From: Dokdonella_A sp014338185 | GTDB taxonomy: Bacteria; Pseudomonadota; Gammaproteobacteria; Xanthomonadales; Rhodanobacteraceae | Length of the DNA: 64,000 nucleotides | NCBI GenBank assembly: GCA_030263295.1 | Contig: SZOS01000018.1 | Coordinates: 8,131-72,130 of the forward strand | Direction: 5' to 3' | Shown: one piece after another, positions 43,529-54,336 of the stretch | Layout of the letters: the number at the start of each line of letters is the position of its first letter | Position numbering within the stretch: position 1 is the stretch's first letter | Notes under the pieces: model-generated | Databases searched by the model: none | What the model was told of the DNA's origin: nothing | The model's input: only the letters and a program-made list of their open reading frames with translations | Translations under genes and position numbers: made by a program

Positions 43529-44095
43529 ATGGCCGGTGCTGCTGCGAGCCGCGGCCACAACCTGTTTCTGGCGCTGCAGCCTGACGCGCCGCTGCGTGCG
43601 GCGATCGTGGCGCTGTGCGCTGGCCTGCGCGAGACGCGGGCGCCGGGCGGACGCTGGCTCGACCCCGCGCACCTGCACCTGACGCTGCATTTCCTCGGCC
43701 ACCAGCGCGCGCCCGATGCGGCGCTGCTCGCGCGCGTGGTCGCGGCGGCGGCGCGCGTGGAGGGCGCGCCGTTCGACTTGCAGCTCGATCGCGTCGACAG
43801 TTTCGGCGGCCACGCACGGGTGCTATGGCTGGGGCCGTCGCAGCCAGCGGTCGCGCTGGGGCAACTGCACGCCACGCTCGGTCATGCCTTGCGCGAGGCG
43901 GGCGTGGCGCTGCCGGCCGGGCCGCCGTGGTCGCCGCACGTGACCTTGCTGCGCGGCCTGCGCACGGCGTGGACGGGCACGCGGGTACCACCGCTGCGCT
44001 GGCCGGTGCGCGAGTTCGTGCTGGTGGACAGCTGCGTGCAGGACCCGCCCGTGCAGCGTGTGCTCGCGCGCTGGCCGCTCGCCGCCGGCAGGTAG
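43529..44095 (+). CDS. thpR: RNA 2',3'-cyclic phosphodiesterase (ThpR/LigT)
   Basis: A 188-residue 2H phosphoesterase. The two HxTx motifs are HLTLHFLG near residue 51 and HVTLLRG near residue 136, spaced as in ThpR. NLFLALQPD begins the fold. It opens RNA 2',3'-cyclic phosphates. It lies where recX is found in many relatives. Confidence 0.92.
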   Translation: MAGAAASRGHNLFLALQPDAPLRAAIVALCAGLRETRAPGGRWLDPAHLHLTLHFLGHQRAPDAALLARVVAAAARVEGAPFDLQLDRVDSFGGHARVLWLGPSQPAVALGQLHATLGHALREAGVALPAGPPWSPHVTLLRGLRTAWTGTRVPPLRWPVREFVLVDSCVQDPPVQRVLARWPLAAGR

Positions 44096-44126
44096 CGCGC
44101 AGGGCCGGCGGCGTCGTCCGTACCGT

Positions 44127-44132
44127 TACAAT
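44127..44132 (+). promoter_or_regulatory. rluF -10 element (TACAAT), leaderless start likely
   Basis: TACAAT ends six bases before ATG 44139, the same geometry as at hutG. No Shine-Dalgarno is present. Confidence 0.5.
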
Positions 44133-44138
44133 GGGCCG

Positions 44139-44852
44139 ATGCGTTTGAACAAGTTCATCGCCGACAGCGGCCACTGCTCGCGGCGCGAGGCCGATCGCCT
44201 GATCGCCGCGCGACGCGTCCAGGTCAATGGCGTGGTCGCCGACATCGGCACCCAGCTCGCCGACGGCGACGCGGTGCTCGTCGACGGCCAGCCGCTGTCC
44301 TCACGCAAGCCGCGCCCGGGCGGACGCCGCCACGTCTACATCGCGCTCAACAAGCCGGTCGGCATCACCTGCACCACCGAGCATGCGGTGGGCGGCAACA
44401 TCGTCGACTTCGTCGGCCATGAGCAGCGCATCTTCCCGATCGGCCGGCTCGACAAGGACTCGGAAGGACTGATCCTGCTCACCAGCAATGGTGACATCGT
44501 CAACGAAATCCTGCGCGCCGAGAACCGCCACGAAAAGGAATACCTCGTCGCGGTCAATCGACCCGTCACGCCGGAGTTCCTCGCGGGCATGGCGCGCGGC
44601 GTGCGCGTGCATGGGCAGATGACCAAACCCTGCCGCACCGCGCGCATCGCCAAGTATGGCTTCCGCATCGTGCTCACCCAGGGACTCAACCGCCAGATCC
44701 GCCTCATGGCAGCGGCATTCGGCTATCGGGTGACCCAGCTGCGGCGCGTGCGCATCGTCAACATCAGGCTCGGCGCGCTCAAGCTCGGCCAGTGGCGCAA
44801 CCTGACCGAGCCCGAACTGCGCGAGCTGCTGCCCGCGCGCACGCAGTGGTGA
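44139..44852 (+). CDS. rluF: 23S rRNA pseudouridine synthase RluF-like
   Basis: A 237-residue RsuA/RluB/E/F-family enzyme: S4 domain (MRLNKFIADSGHCSRREADR), KPVGITCTTEHAVGGNIVDF, catalytic Asp in IGRLDKDSEGL, and LTQGLNRQIRLMAAAFGYRV. The GNIVDFVGH and NRQIR forms resemble RluF (pseudouridine at 23S 2604, with tRNA-Tyr in E. coli). Length is short compared with E. coli RluF (290), the extra C-terminal tail being absent. Confidence 0.9.
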   Translation: MRLNKFIADSGHCSRREADRLIAARRVQVNGVVADIGTQLADGDAVLVDGQPLSSRKPRPGGRRHVYIALNKPVGITCTTEHAVGGNIVDFVGHEQRIFPIGRLDKDSEGLILLTSNGDIVNEILRAENRHEKEYLVAVNRPVTPEFLAGMARGVRVHGQMTKPCRTARIAKYGFRIVLTQGLNRQIRLMAAAFGYRVTQLRRVRIVNIRLGALKLGQWRNLTEPELRELLPARTQW

Positions 44853-44873
44853 GCAGGCCGCGCGCGGCGGTGC

Positions 44874-45473
44874 TCAGTCGACGATGAAGGTCTGCAGGCT
44901 TACCGGCGTGGTGCCCGGGCCGAAGTAGACGTCATCGGCCCACACCGAGACCAAGGTGCCCTGTGGCGTGTCAGTACCGGCACGCTTGACCGGCTGCATT
45001 GCGGTGATGCGGCACAGCACGCTGTTGGTGCCGTTTGGCAGCTGGAACGGGCTGGCGCTGTCGAACGGAATCCATTCGTTCGGAGCGGGGGCACCCTCGG
45101 CGGCGTCGGCACTGTCGAGCATCGAACCGCTGCAGTCGCTGCTGGCGTAGGCCTCGCAGGTCATGCCGTACATCATCGCCCCGCCAACGAGGATCTTCGC
45201 GCCGAACGAGAACTCCGATCCCACGGGCGAGGCGATGCACTGGGTCGCGGCCAGTCCGCCGCTGCCGTTTGAGGAAATGGCGAGCGAGCCGGAGGCCGGC
45301 GAGTCGTTGGCATCCTTGCTCGCATCGAACGCCAAGGTGGTACCCGAGTCGATGGCCGACCAGGCGCTGATGTCGGTGGTGAAGTTGGGATTGGTGATGA
45401 GGTTGGCGGCCGTGGCAGGCAGTGCCGCCAGGCTCAGCAGGATCGCTAGTGGCGCGTGGCGCATCGATGGCAT
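44874..45473 (-). CDS. Secreted protein with CBM-like beta-sandwich
   Basis: A 199-residue protein with a signal peptide (PLAILLSLAALPATA, AxA-type site) and a mature part beginning NLITNPNFTTDISAW, the usual opening of carbohydrate-binding-module-like sandwiches. It contains four Cys residues, likely two disulfides, and ends in SVWADDVYFGPG. No catalytic residues seen. An in-frame ATG nine bases downstream is an alternative start. Function unknown. Confidence 0.82.
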   Translation of the reverse strand: MPSMRHAPLAILLSLAALPATAANLITNPNFTTDISAWSAIDSGTTLAFDASKDANDSPASGSLAISSNGSGGLAATQCIASPVGSEFSFGAKILVGGAMMYGMTCEAYASSDCSGSMLDSADAAEGAPAPNEWIPFDSASPFQLPNGTNSVLCRITAMQPVKRAGTDTPQGTLVSVWADDVYFGPGTTPVSLQTFIVD

Positions 45474-45574
45474 CGTCGTGGTCCCGGCAGCGGTGGAAGG
45501 GCGCGAGCGCGCCCATTGTGCATGCCAGCGTGCCCTGGCGAAAGCAGCACCCGGGCGATGGCCGCCACGCCGTC

Positions 45575-46291
45575 TCAGTCGCCCAGCTCGGCGTTGTGGT
45601 AGACCTCCTGCACGTCGTCGAGCGCGTCGAGCCAGTCGAGCAGCTCATGCAGCGTCTGCGCGGCTTCACCGCTCACCGCGGTGCGGTTCTCGGGGCGCAT
45701 CACGATGTCGGCCCTGATCGGTACGCAGCCGGCCGCGTGCAACGCGGCCTTGACCGTCTCGAACTGCTCGGGTGCGCACAGCACCTCGCTCACGCCGCCA
45801 CCGGCGACCACATCGTCGGCGCCCGCTTCGATCGCGGTTTCGAGCACGCGGTCCTCGCTGCCTGCCGCTTGGGTGTCGAACACCAGCTCGCCCACGCGCT
45901 TGAACTGGAACGCGACCGAACCGTTGGTGCCGAGGTTGCCACCGTGCTTGGTGAGCGCATGGCGCACCTCGGCCACGGTGCGCACCGGGTTGTCGGTCAT
46001 CGCGTCGATGATGAGCGCGATGCCGGAGGGACCATAGCCTTCGTAGCGCAGTTCCTGCATGTCGTCGGCGCCGTCGGCGCCCGACCCACGCCGGATCGCG
46101 CGTTCCATCGTGTCCTTGGGCATGTTGGCCGCGAGCGCCTTGTCCATGGCCGCGCGCAGGCGCGGGTTGCCCGCCGGGTCGGCACCGGTGCGCGCGGCGA
46201 CCGTGATCTCGCGGATCAGCTTGGTGAAGATCTTGCCGCGGCGCGCGTCCTCGGCGTTCTTGCGGTTCTCGATGCTGGGGCCTCTGCCCAT
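45575..46291 (-). CDS. yebC: YebC/PmpR-family regulator
   Basis: A 238-residue YebC protein: the N-terminal region with RRGKIFTKLIREITVAA and NMPKDTMERAIRRG, then YEGYGPSGIALIIDAMTDNP and the C-terminal lobe. The family was described as DNA-binding regulators and more recently linked to relief of ribosome stalling. The N-terminus (MGRGPSIENRKNA) deviates from the usual MAGHSKWANIKHRK, as in the YeeN-like branch. Confidence 0.93.
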   Translation of the reverse strand: MGRGPSIENRKNAEDARRGKIFTKLIREITVAARTGADPAGNPRLRAAMDKALAANMPKDTMERAIRRGSGADGADDMQELRYEGYGPSGIALIIDAMTDNPVRTVAEVRHALTKHGGNLGTNGSVAFQFKRVGELVFDTQAAGSEDRVLETAIEAGADDVVAGGGVSEVLCAPEQFETVKAALHAAGCVPIRADIVMRPENRTAVSGEAAQTLHELLDWLDALDDVQEVYHNAELGD

Positions 46292-46310
46292 GGCGGTGCC
46301 TGCGTAGCGG

Positions 46311-46339
46311 AAAACGAGCCGCGCATTTTACTGCGCGGC
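46311..46339 (-). terminator. Intrinsic terminator of the sedolisin gene
   Basis: Minus strand: GCCGCGCA / TGCGCGGC 8-bp stem (46339-46332 with 46325-46318), 6-nt loop, followed by TCGTTTT (46317-46311). It lies 30 bases beyond the sedolisin stop. Confidence 0.85.
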
Positions 46340-46368
46340 CGCGTGCAACGGCACGGTGGCACTCGCGA

Positions 46369-49194
46369 TCAGGGTGTGCAGCCCTGTGGCGCGGGGGTCA
46401 GGCGTTGGATGTCGAGTGTGCCGCTGCGGCCGGCATGGCTGCCGCTGGTCAAGTGGTAGTCGAAACGCCCGCGCGTGCAGCTGCTGAAGCTGAGCGTGCC
46501 GGTGCCCACCTGCACGGTCTGGGTCGACGCGGGCGCATCGAACACGCCACCCGTCGTGTCAAAGATGCCGATCGAGTTGAACGTGGTCTGGTTGGGGGCC
46601 GACAGGCTTTGCAAGGTGAACCAGTGTTGGCCATCGGGGCCGCTGCCGGCGGTGCCGTTGGGCAGGAAGGTATACCAGGCGCCGAACAGCACGCCCTGCG
46701 GTGGATTGAAGTCCAGGATCAAGCCTTGCCCGCTGTTGCCCGGATCGGGCCAGGCGCCGTTGCGCGTGTAGTTGGCGGGTGCCGCCTGTGGATCGCCGCA
46801 GTTGACGTCGGCGAGCAGCCGCTGCAGCGGAATCAGGCCACGGCGGCCATCGTCGAAGTCGTAGGACAGGCTGGCGCGGTTGCAGTCGCTGAAGGTGACG
46901 GTGGCCTGGCCGACCGCCTGGGTGGTGGTGGCCTGGGCCGAGTCGAACCGCCCGCCCAGGGTCTGGTAGATCGACATCGTGGAACCGTTGCTGCCGTCGA
47001 CCGCACCCTGCACCGTGTACCAGCGTTGCCGGCCGGCCATGTCGAAGGTGAACCAGCCCGCGAACAGGTTGCCGTGATTCGCGCCGAACAGGTCCGGCGA
47101 CACTTCCATCACCAGGCCCTGGCTGTCGGCGAGCGGATCGCCCCACGAGCCGCTCAACGCAAAGCGGTTGGCCGACGCGACCCAGGCATCGAGCAGGTTG
47201 GAAATGTCGATCGAGCCAAGGCCGGTGGCGAGATCGTAGCCCGGGCCGACCACATAGCCCTCGACGCCGCCGGTGAGTCCGGTCGGACCCGGCAGGCTGT
47301 TGTTGCACAGGCTCGCTGATCCGGCCGAGCAGTTGGTCACGCCACTGCTTGCCACGGTCACGTCGTGGTAGATCGTATTGGCATTGGCCGCAAGCGAGTA
47401 CAGGCGTGGATTGAGATTGCCCTGTTTGACCTGCGCCTTCTGGTTGATGAGCGCGGCGACGCCGGCCATGCTCGGTGCAGAGGCCGAGGTGCCGCCCCAC
47501 AGCACGAAATGGAACCGGCTGTCGTCACCCGGCACGCACGAGCCGCCCGATGCCGCCATGCAGCCGAAGTAGCCGTTCTTCTGCGAAGCGCCGAAGGACA
47601 CATCGGGCAGGTAGCGGCCCTGTGTGCCGCCGGGTACGCCCGGCGCCACCTGCCACGGCGGCCGGCGGATGTAGCGGCTCACGCCGCCGCCGGTGGCGGC
47701 CACGTAACTCTTGCCCTCATCATCGACCGGCTCGTTCCACGCGCCCTCCGGGACGTAGCCCTTGGCCGAGACGAGGCCGGTGGTGTTGCCGGGGTTCCAG
47801 TACTCGCGGGTGTCGGTGCCGATGCCGAAGCCCGTGCCGCCCACGCAGGTGACGTGGCTGGATGCGCACAGGATGTTGGTGCTGCGGGTGAGGCCGGGTT
47901 CGGGTGCGGTGAAGTACTTGGCACAATCGGCCGCGCCGGCGTCGCCCGAGGAAACGAACACCGATTGGCCCTGCATGGCGGCCTGCATGAAGATGCTGTC
48001 GAGCCAATTGGCCGCTGCCTGCGAGTTGGCGCCTTCGCAGGAACCGAAGCTGATGCTGATGATCGGCGCCTCCAGTGGTTCGGAGTCGACCGCGTGCTCG
48101 AGGGCGAACCACAGCCCGTCGGTGTCGTCGCGATCGCCGCTCACGATGAGCTTGATGTCGGCGCCGGGCGCCACGCTGCCCGCGCGCGTGACATCGAGCG
48201 TGGCCTCGCCCTGGTCCCCGAACGATTCATCCGGGTCGTCGCAGCTGGGCGTGCCGGTGGTGCCACAGGTGGTGGCCGGTGGCCCGGGATCGGCGCCATC
48301 GGGCGGAATCACCACCATCGGCGTCTTCATCGTCACGTTGGTGCGCGCGCCGAAGGCCTGGATGTCGGCCTCGTTCACGCGGGCGCGGCCAAGCACGGCG
48401 ATGGTCTGGCCACGGCCATCCAGGCCCTGCGCGGTCGCGCGCGACTGTCCGTAGATCTTGGCGAAGTCGCCCGGTGTGACGAAGTACGAACAGACGGTGC
48501 CCTGGCAGTTGGACAGCGCCGGATGGCCATCCACGTCGAGCGTGGACTGCTTGCGCTGCATGCGTGCCAGCGGCGTGAAGCGCGTCGGGCTCAGCCCGGT
48601 CACGCCATCGATGAGGTCACCCAGCTCGTGCGGAACCGTCACCGCGTCGGCCGGTGCCATGCGCTTGCTGCCGTCGGCGATCCGATACCAGTGCAGACGC
48701 GTGCCAAAGGCTGCGCTGACCGCGCCGGCGGTGCCGCTGAAACGGATGTGGGTGCGGCTGTTGGAGATCGATTCGACTTGCAGGCCCCGGCTGCGCAGCC
48801 AGTCGCCCACGCGCGCGATATCGGTCTCGCTCGCGCCGAAGCGGGCGCCGATCTGACTGGGCGTGAGCCAGCGCTGGTAGTTGGGCGAGGTCGGGTCCTG
48901 CAGCTGGGCGAGATAGGCCTCGAACGCAGCCTGGCGCTCGGGCGAACGCTTGAGCGTGAGCTCGAGCGCGCCCAGCTGCAGCGACTTGGCCACTGCGCCG
49001 CGGTCGTTTTTGGCGCTGGCCCAGGCCACCGCCTGGCCCTCGAGCACCATGCGCGGTTGCGGCGGGTCGCCAGGCAATGCCCAGGCCGCCTGGAACGATG
49101 TCAGCGCGCCAAGCAACAGCGCGAGCCAAGCGGGCCTGTGGTCGCGCAGGCGCAAGTTGCGACATGCCATGGCGGCGGTGCTGGGGTTCGTCAT
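46369..49194 (-). CDS. Secreted sedolisin (peptidase S53) with two C-terminal repeat domains
   Basis: A ~941-residue exported serine-carboxyl peptidase. Order: signal peptide (AWLALLLGALTSFQAAWA), pro-kumamolisin activation domain (to ~residue 190; SPNYQRWLTPSQIGARF), catalytic domain with Glu and Asp in GDQGEATLDV near residue 327, oxyanion-hole Asp region near VSSGDAG, and the nucleophile Ser in WGGTSASAPSMAG near 570; then a Ca-site region (GYDLATGLGSID). Two related C-terminal domains of ~110 residues follow (GSWGDPLADSQGLVMEV...; GAWPDPGNSGQGLILDF...), each with W-x-T/F-T-x-Q-type strands. Probably degrades protein at acidic pH outside the cell. ATG 49170 is an alternative start. Confidence 0.92.
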   Translation of the reverse strand: MTNPSTAAMACRNLRLRDHRPAWLALLLGALTSFQAAWALPGDPPQPRMVLEGQAVAWASAKNDRGAVAKSLQLGALELTLKRSPERQAAFEAYLAQLQDPTSPNYQRWLTPSQIGARFGASETDIARVGDWLRSRGLQVESISNSRTHIRFSGTAGAVSAAFGTRLHWYRIADGSKRMAPADAVTVPHELGDLIDGVTGLSPTRFTPLARMQRKQSTLDVDGHPALSNCQGTVCSYFVTPGDFAKIYGQSRATAQGLDGRGQTIAVLGRARVNEADIQAFGARTNVTMKTPMVVIPPDGADPGPPATTCGTTGTPSCDDPDESFGDQGEATLDVTRAGSVAPGADIKLIVSGDRDDTDGLWFALEHAVDSEPLEAPIISISFGSCEGANSQAAANWLDSIFMQAAMQGQSVFVSSGDAGAADCAKYFTAPEPGLTRSTNILCASSHVTCVGGTGFGIGTDTREYWNPGNTTGLVSAKGYVPEGAWNEPVDDEGKSYVAATGGGVSRYIRRPPWQVAPGVPGGTQGRYLPDVSFGASQKNGYFGCMAASGGSCVPGDDSRFHFVLWGGTSASAPSMAGVAALINQKAQVKQGNLNPRLYSLAANANTIYHDVTVASSGVTNCSAGSASLCNNSLPGPTGLTGGVEGYVVGPGYDLATGLGSIDISNLLDAWVASANRFALSGSWGDPLADSQGLVMEVSPDLFGANHGNLFAGWFTFDMAGRQRWYTVQGAVDGSNGSTMSIYQTLGGRFDSAQATTTQAVGQATVTFSDCNRASLSYDFDDGRRGLIPLQRLLADVNCGDPQAAPANYTRNGAWPDPGNSGQGLILDFNPPQGVLFGAWYTFLPNGTAGSGPDGQHWFTLQSLSAPNQTTFNSIGIFDTTGGVFDAPASTQTVQVGTGTLSFSSCTRGRFDYHLTSGSHAGRSGTLDIQRLTPAPQGCTP

Positions 49195-49401
49195 GGGGCC
49201 ACACATCCGTTGGACGATGAGGCGCCATGATCCGAGGCCGGCCCTGCGCACGCAAGCCGAGCCCGGTCCCGGCTTGCGCGCGGCGCGGGAACTGTGTTGC
49301 GATTCACGCTTTCAGGCAGCGGCCGCTTGCGGCTTGATCCAGGTCAGGGCCGGTCGTGCCGACAGCGTCGAGCATCGCTCGCACTCAAGGGGAGACAGGC
49401 C

Positions 49402-51372
49402 ATGGCTGTGGCGGCAAGGTGGCGCTGGGCGGGTGCGGCGATCTGCGGCCTGTGGGCACTGCTGGCGCTGGCCGATCCGTTGCCGCTCACCCAGCGCGAT
49501 TTCCTCGTGCCCGGCACCCAGCCCGGCGATGTCGATGCGAGCAGCCTTTTCCCGCCGCAGAACTGCCGCAGCTGTCATGCCAACACCGGCGTCGACGCCG
49601 CGCCCCACGACAGCTGGCGCGGCAGCCTCATGGCACAGGCCGGGCGCGATCCGCTGTTCTTCGCGCAGATGACCACGGCCAACCAGGACGTCGCCAACGT
49701 CGGATCCTATTGCCTGCGCTGTCACGTGCCGATGGCGGTGGTCACAGGTACGGTGACCACTCCCGACGGCAGCGCGCTGGGCGCACGCGACAGGGAAGGC
49801 GTGGACTGCCATTTCTGCCATGCGATGGTCGATCCGGTCTACAAGCCCGGCATCAGTCCGGCCGAGGACCAGTCCATCCTCGCCGCTCTGACACAAGTGC
49901 CCACACATGCGGGCAACGCGATGTTCGTGCTCGACCCCGATGGCACGCGACGTGGTCCGCGCGCCGACGCCTCGCCGCCGCACATGTTGCTGACCTCGCC
50001 GTATCACCGCAGCGGCGCGCTGTGCGGCACCTGCCATGACGTGGGCAACGTGGCGGTGTCGCGCCAGGGCGATGGCACCTATCGCTACAACAGCCTCGAT
50101 ACGCCCGCGCCAAGCGCCGATCCCGCGCAGCATTTTCCGCTCGAGCGCACCTATTCGGAGTGGAAGCTGTCGGCGTTCGCCAACGGCGGCGTCGACATGG
50201 GCGGGCGCTTTGGCGGCGATGGCGGTGGCGTGGTGTCGACCTGCCAAGACTGCCACATGCCGGTGCGCGCGGGCCGTGCCGCGGTAGGCGGCCCCGACCG
50301 TCCCGACCTGCGCAGCCACGATTTCGCGGGCGCCTCGTCGTGGGTGCTCGACATCATCGGCCGCTACAACGCGGGTGACCCTGCGGTCGACCCCGCCGCG
50401 ATCGCGGTGGGCATGGCGCGCGCCAACGACATGCTCGCGCGCGCGGCCTCGCTGCAGCTGGAGCAACAGCCCGGTGGCGTGCTGCGCGCGCGCGTGATCA
50501 ACGAGTCCGGCCACAAGCTGCCGACCGGCCACATCGAGGGCCGCCGCGCCTGGGTCGAGGTGCGCGTGCTCGATGCCGCGAGCAACGTGCTGCGCACCTA
50601 TGGCGGCTACGATCCGGCCACCGCCGAACTCGACGAGCACAGCACCGTGGTCTACGAGATGGCCGTGGGCCTGTCCACCGAAGCCGCCGCGCTCACCGGC
50701 TATCCGGCCGGTCGCACCACCCACATGGCCCTGGCCGACACGCTGGTCAAGGACACCCGCATCCCGCCGCGCGGCTTCGTCAACGCGGCCTATGCGGCTG
50801 CCGGGGCGCCGGTGGTCGGGCGCGACTACGCCGACGGCCAGTACTGGGACGATGTGCGCTTCTGGCTGCCCGAGGGCGCGGCCCAGGTGCAGGTGGCGGT
50901 GCACTACCAGACCGCGACCAGGCACTACATCGAGGCGCTGCGCGACGCCAACGTGACCGACCATTGGGGCGACACGCTGTATTCGCTGTGGGAGCAGAGC
51001 GGACGCTCGCCGCCGGTGACGATGGCCAGCGGTAGCCTGGCGCTGGGCAGCTTCCTGCGTGGCGACTACAACGGCAATGGCGCGCTCGATGGCGACGATG
51101 CCGGCCGCCTGGCCGCCTGCATCCATGCCAGCGGCGCCCAGCTCGAGGCCTGCCTCGCCGGCGACTTCGATGGCGACGGCCGCGTCGATTGCAGTGACGC
51201 GCAGGCGTTCGCGGCGGCCTGGCCCGGTCCGGGGCCGGCGCCGCAGCCGCCCGTGTGCATGGCCGGTAGCGCGCGGGCGGTGCCGGTCGCCTCGCGCTGG
51301 AGCCTGTGGCTGCTGGCCGGCCTGTTGCTGCTCGCGGGCGCGGGCGCGCGCCGGCTCGCGCGCCGCGGCTAG
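49402..51372 (+). CDS. Five-heme cytochrome c with dockerin-like repeat and C-terminal sorting signal
   Basis: A 656-residue exported protein. A signal-like helix is followed by five CxxCH heme sites (CRSCH, CLRCH, CHFCH, CGTCH, CQDCH) within the first ~280 residues. A beta-rich region (~300-540) has SGHKLPTGHIEGRRAWVEV. Next come two EF-hand/dockerin-like calcium repeats (GDYNGNGALDGDDAGRL; GDFDGDGRVDCSDAQAF). The end is VPVASRWSLWLLAGLLLLAG then Arg-rich, resembling an IPTL/PEP-CTERM sorting tail. AAGGGGAG precedes ATG 49402. It is divergent from the sedolisin gene. Probably a surface redox protein; partner unknown. Confidence 0.88.
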   Translation: MAVAARWRWAGAAICGLWALLALADPLPLTQRDFLVPGTQPGDVDASSLFPPQNCRSCHANTGVDAAPHDSWRGSLMAQAGRDPLFFAQMTTANQDVANVGSYCLRCHVPMAVVTGTVTTPDGSALGARDREGVDCHFCHAMVDPVYKPGISPAEDQSILAALTQVPTHAGNAMFVLDPDGTRRGPRADASPPHMLLTSPYHRSGALCGTCHDVGNVAVSRQGDGTYRYNSLDTPAPSADPAQHFPLERTYSEWKLSAFANGGVDMGGRFGGDGGGVVSTCQDCHMPVRAGRAAVGGPDRPDLRSHDFAGASSWVLDIIGRYNAGDPAVDPAAIAVGMARANDMLARAASLQLEQQPGGVLRARVINESGHKLPTGHIEGRRAWVEVRVLDAASNVLRTYGGYDPATAELDEHSTVVYEMAVGLSTEAAALTGYPAGRTTHMALADTLVKDTRIPPRGFVNAAYAAAGAPVVGRDYADGQYWDDVRFWLPEGAAQVQVAVHYQTATRHYIEALRDANVTDHWGDTLYSLWEQSGRSPPVTMASGSLALGSFLRGDYNGNGALDGDDAGRLAACIHASGAQLEACLAGDFDGDGRVDCSDAQAFAAAWPGPGPAPQPPVCMAGSARAVPVASRWSLWLLAGLLLLAGAGARRLARRG

Positions 51373-51450
51373 GTCGCGGCAGCGCGCGTTCGCGCGCGCC
51401 TTGCACACGAGGCTCGGCTACAATCCGCGCCCCGCAGCCACGCCCATCCC

Positions 51451-53223
<1,773 letters not shown>

Positions 53224-53242
53224 CCGGCCCGCGGCCGGCCGT

Positions 53243-53248
53243 TACACT
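53243..53248 (+). promoter_or_regulatory. rsmC-rsuA -10 element (TACACT)
   Basis: TACACT 32 bases before the GTG at 53281, in the short gap after the ABC-F gene. No clear -35. Confidence 0.35.
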
Positions 53249-53280
53249 GGCGGCCCGTCCGCGCGCCATACCGCTTGACC

Positions 53281-54336
53281 GTGAGCACCGATTCGATCGC
53301 CCTGGCCCAGGCCCTGTTCACGCCCGTGGACACGGGCGAGGTGGCGCTGGATGCGCATGCGCGCGTGCTCGTGCTCGGTGCGCGCGATGCGCAGGGTTGG
53401 CGTGGGCGCGCCGGGCCGCACTGGCGCTGCGAGCAGGGCTTCAAGCCCGCGCATGCGGCGCTGCGCGCGGCGGGCCTGTGCGTGGATGTGGACGCGGGCG
53501 CCGGGCCGTTCGATGCCGTGCTCGTGTTCGTGCCGCGCCAGCGCGAACGTGCGCGCGCCCTGCTGGCACGCGCGGTCGATGCGCTGGCCGAAGGCGGCGC
53601 GATCCTCGCGGTGCAGGCCAACGACCAGGGCGCGCGCGCCGCGCAGGCCGACTTCGAGGCGCTGCTCGGCCGGGCCGGCCATGCCTCGCGGCGCAAGTGC
53701 CGCGTGCTGTGGGCGACGCGCGCACAGGCGCGCATCGACGCCACGCTGCTCGCGCGCTGGCGGGCCCTGGCGCAGCCGACCACGATCCTCGATGGCCGCT
53801 ATTGGAGCTGCCCCGGCCTGTTCGCGTGGGACCGCGTCGATCCCGGCTCGGCGCTGCTTGCCGCGCAGCTGCCGGCAACGCTGGCGGGCGAGGTGGCCGA
53901 CCTCGGCGCCGGCTACGGCTTCCTCGCCTGCGCCATCGTGCAGCATTGCCCGCAGGTGCATGTGATCGACCTGTACGAGGCCGAGGCGCTCGCGCGCGAG
54001 CCCGCGCAGCGCAACCTCGCCGCCGCGATCGCATCCAGCGGCCGGTCGCCCGCGGTCCGCTTCACCTGGCACGATGCCTGCGAGGCCCTGCCGCGCCGCT
54101 ACGCTGCGATCGTGAGCAATCCACCGTTCCACGACGGCCGTGCCGACCAGCCCGGGCTGGGCCGCGCATTCATCGCCACCGCCGCCGCCGCGTTGCAGCC
54201 CACGGGCCAGTTGTGGCTCGTGGCCAATCGCCACCTGCCGTACGAGGCGCTGCTTGGGCAGCGCTTCGCCCAGGTGCGCGAGGTCGTGCAGCGCGATGGC
54301 TACAAGGTGCTCAACGCGAGCGGCGTGCGCACATGA
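53281..54336 (+). CDS. rsmC: Class I methyltransferase, RsmC/RlmG type
   Basis: A ~351-residue two-domain methyltransferase: a degenerate N-terminal MTase-like half, then an active half with VADLGAGYGFLACAIV (SAM site), HVIDLYEAEALA, and the VSNPPFHDG motif typical of base N2-guanine methylation. RsmC methylates G1207 of 16S rRNA. The start is GTG 53281 (TTG 53275 possible). It overlaps the following rsuA-like gene (ATGA), so both products act on rRNA. Confidence 0.9.
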   Translation: MSTDSIALAQALFTPVDTGEVALDAHARVLVLGARDAQGWRGRAGPHWRCEQGFKPAHAALRAAGLCVDVDAGAGPFDAVLVFVPRQRERARALLARAVDALAEGGAILAVQANDQGARAAQADFEALLGRAGHASRRKCRVLWATRAQARIDATLLARWRALAQPTTILDGRYWSCPGLFAWDRVDPGSALLAAQLPATLAGEVADLGAGYGFLACAIVQHCPQVHVIDLYEAEALAREPAQRNLAAAIASSGRSPAVRFTWHDACEALPRRYAAIVSNPPFHDGRADQPGLGRAFIATAAAALQPTGQLWLVANRHLPYEALLGQRFAQVREVVQRDGYKVLNASGVRT

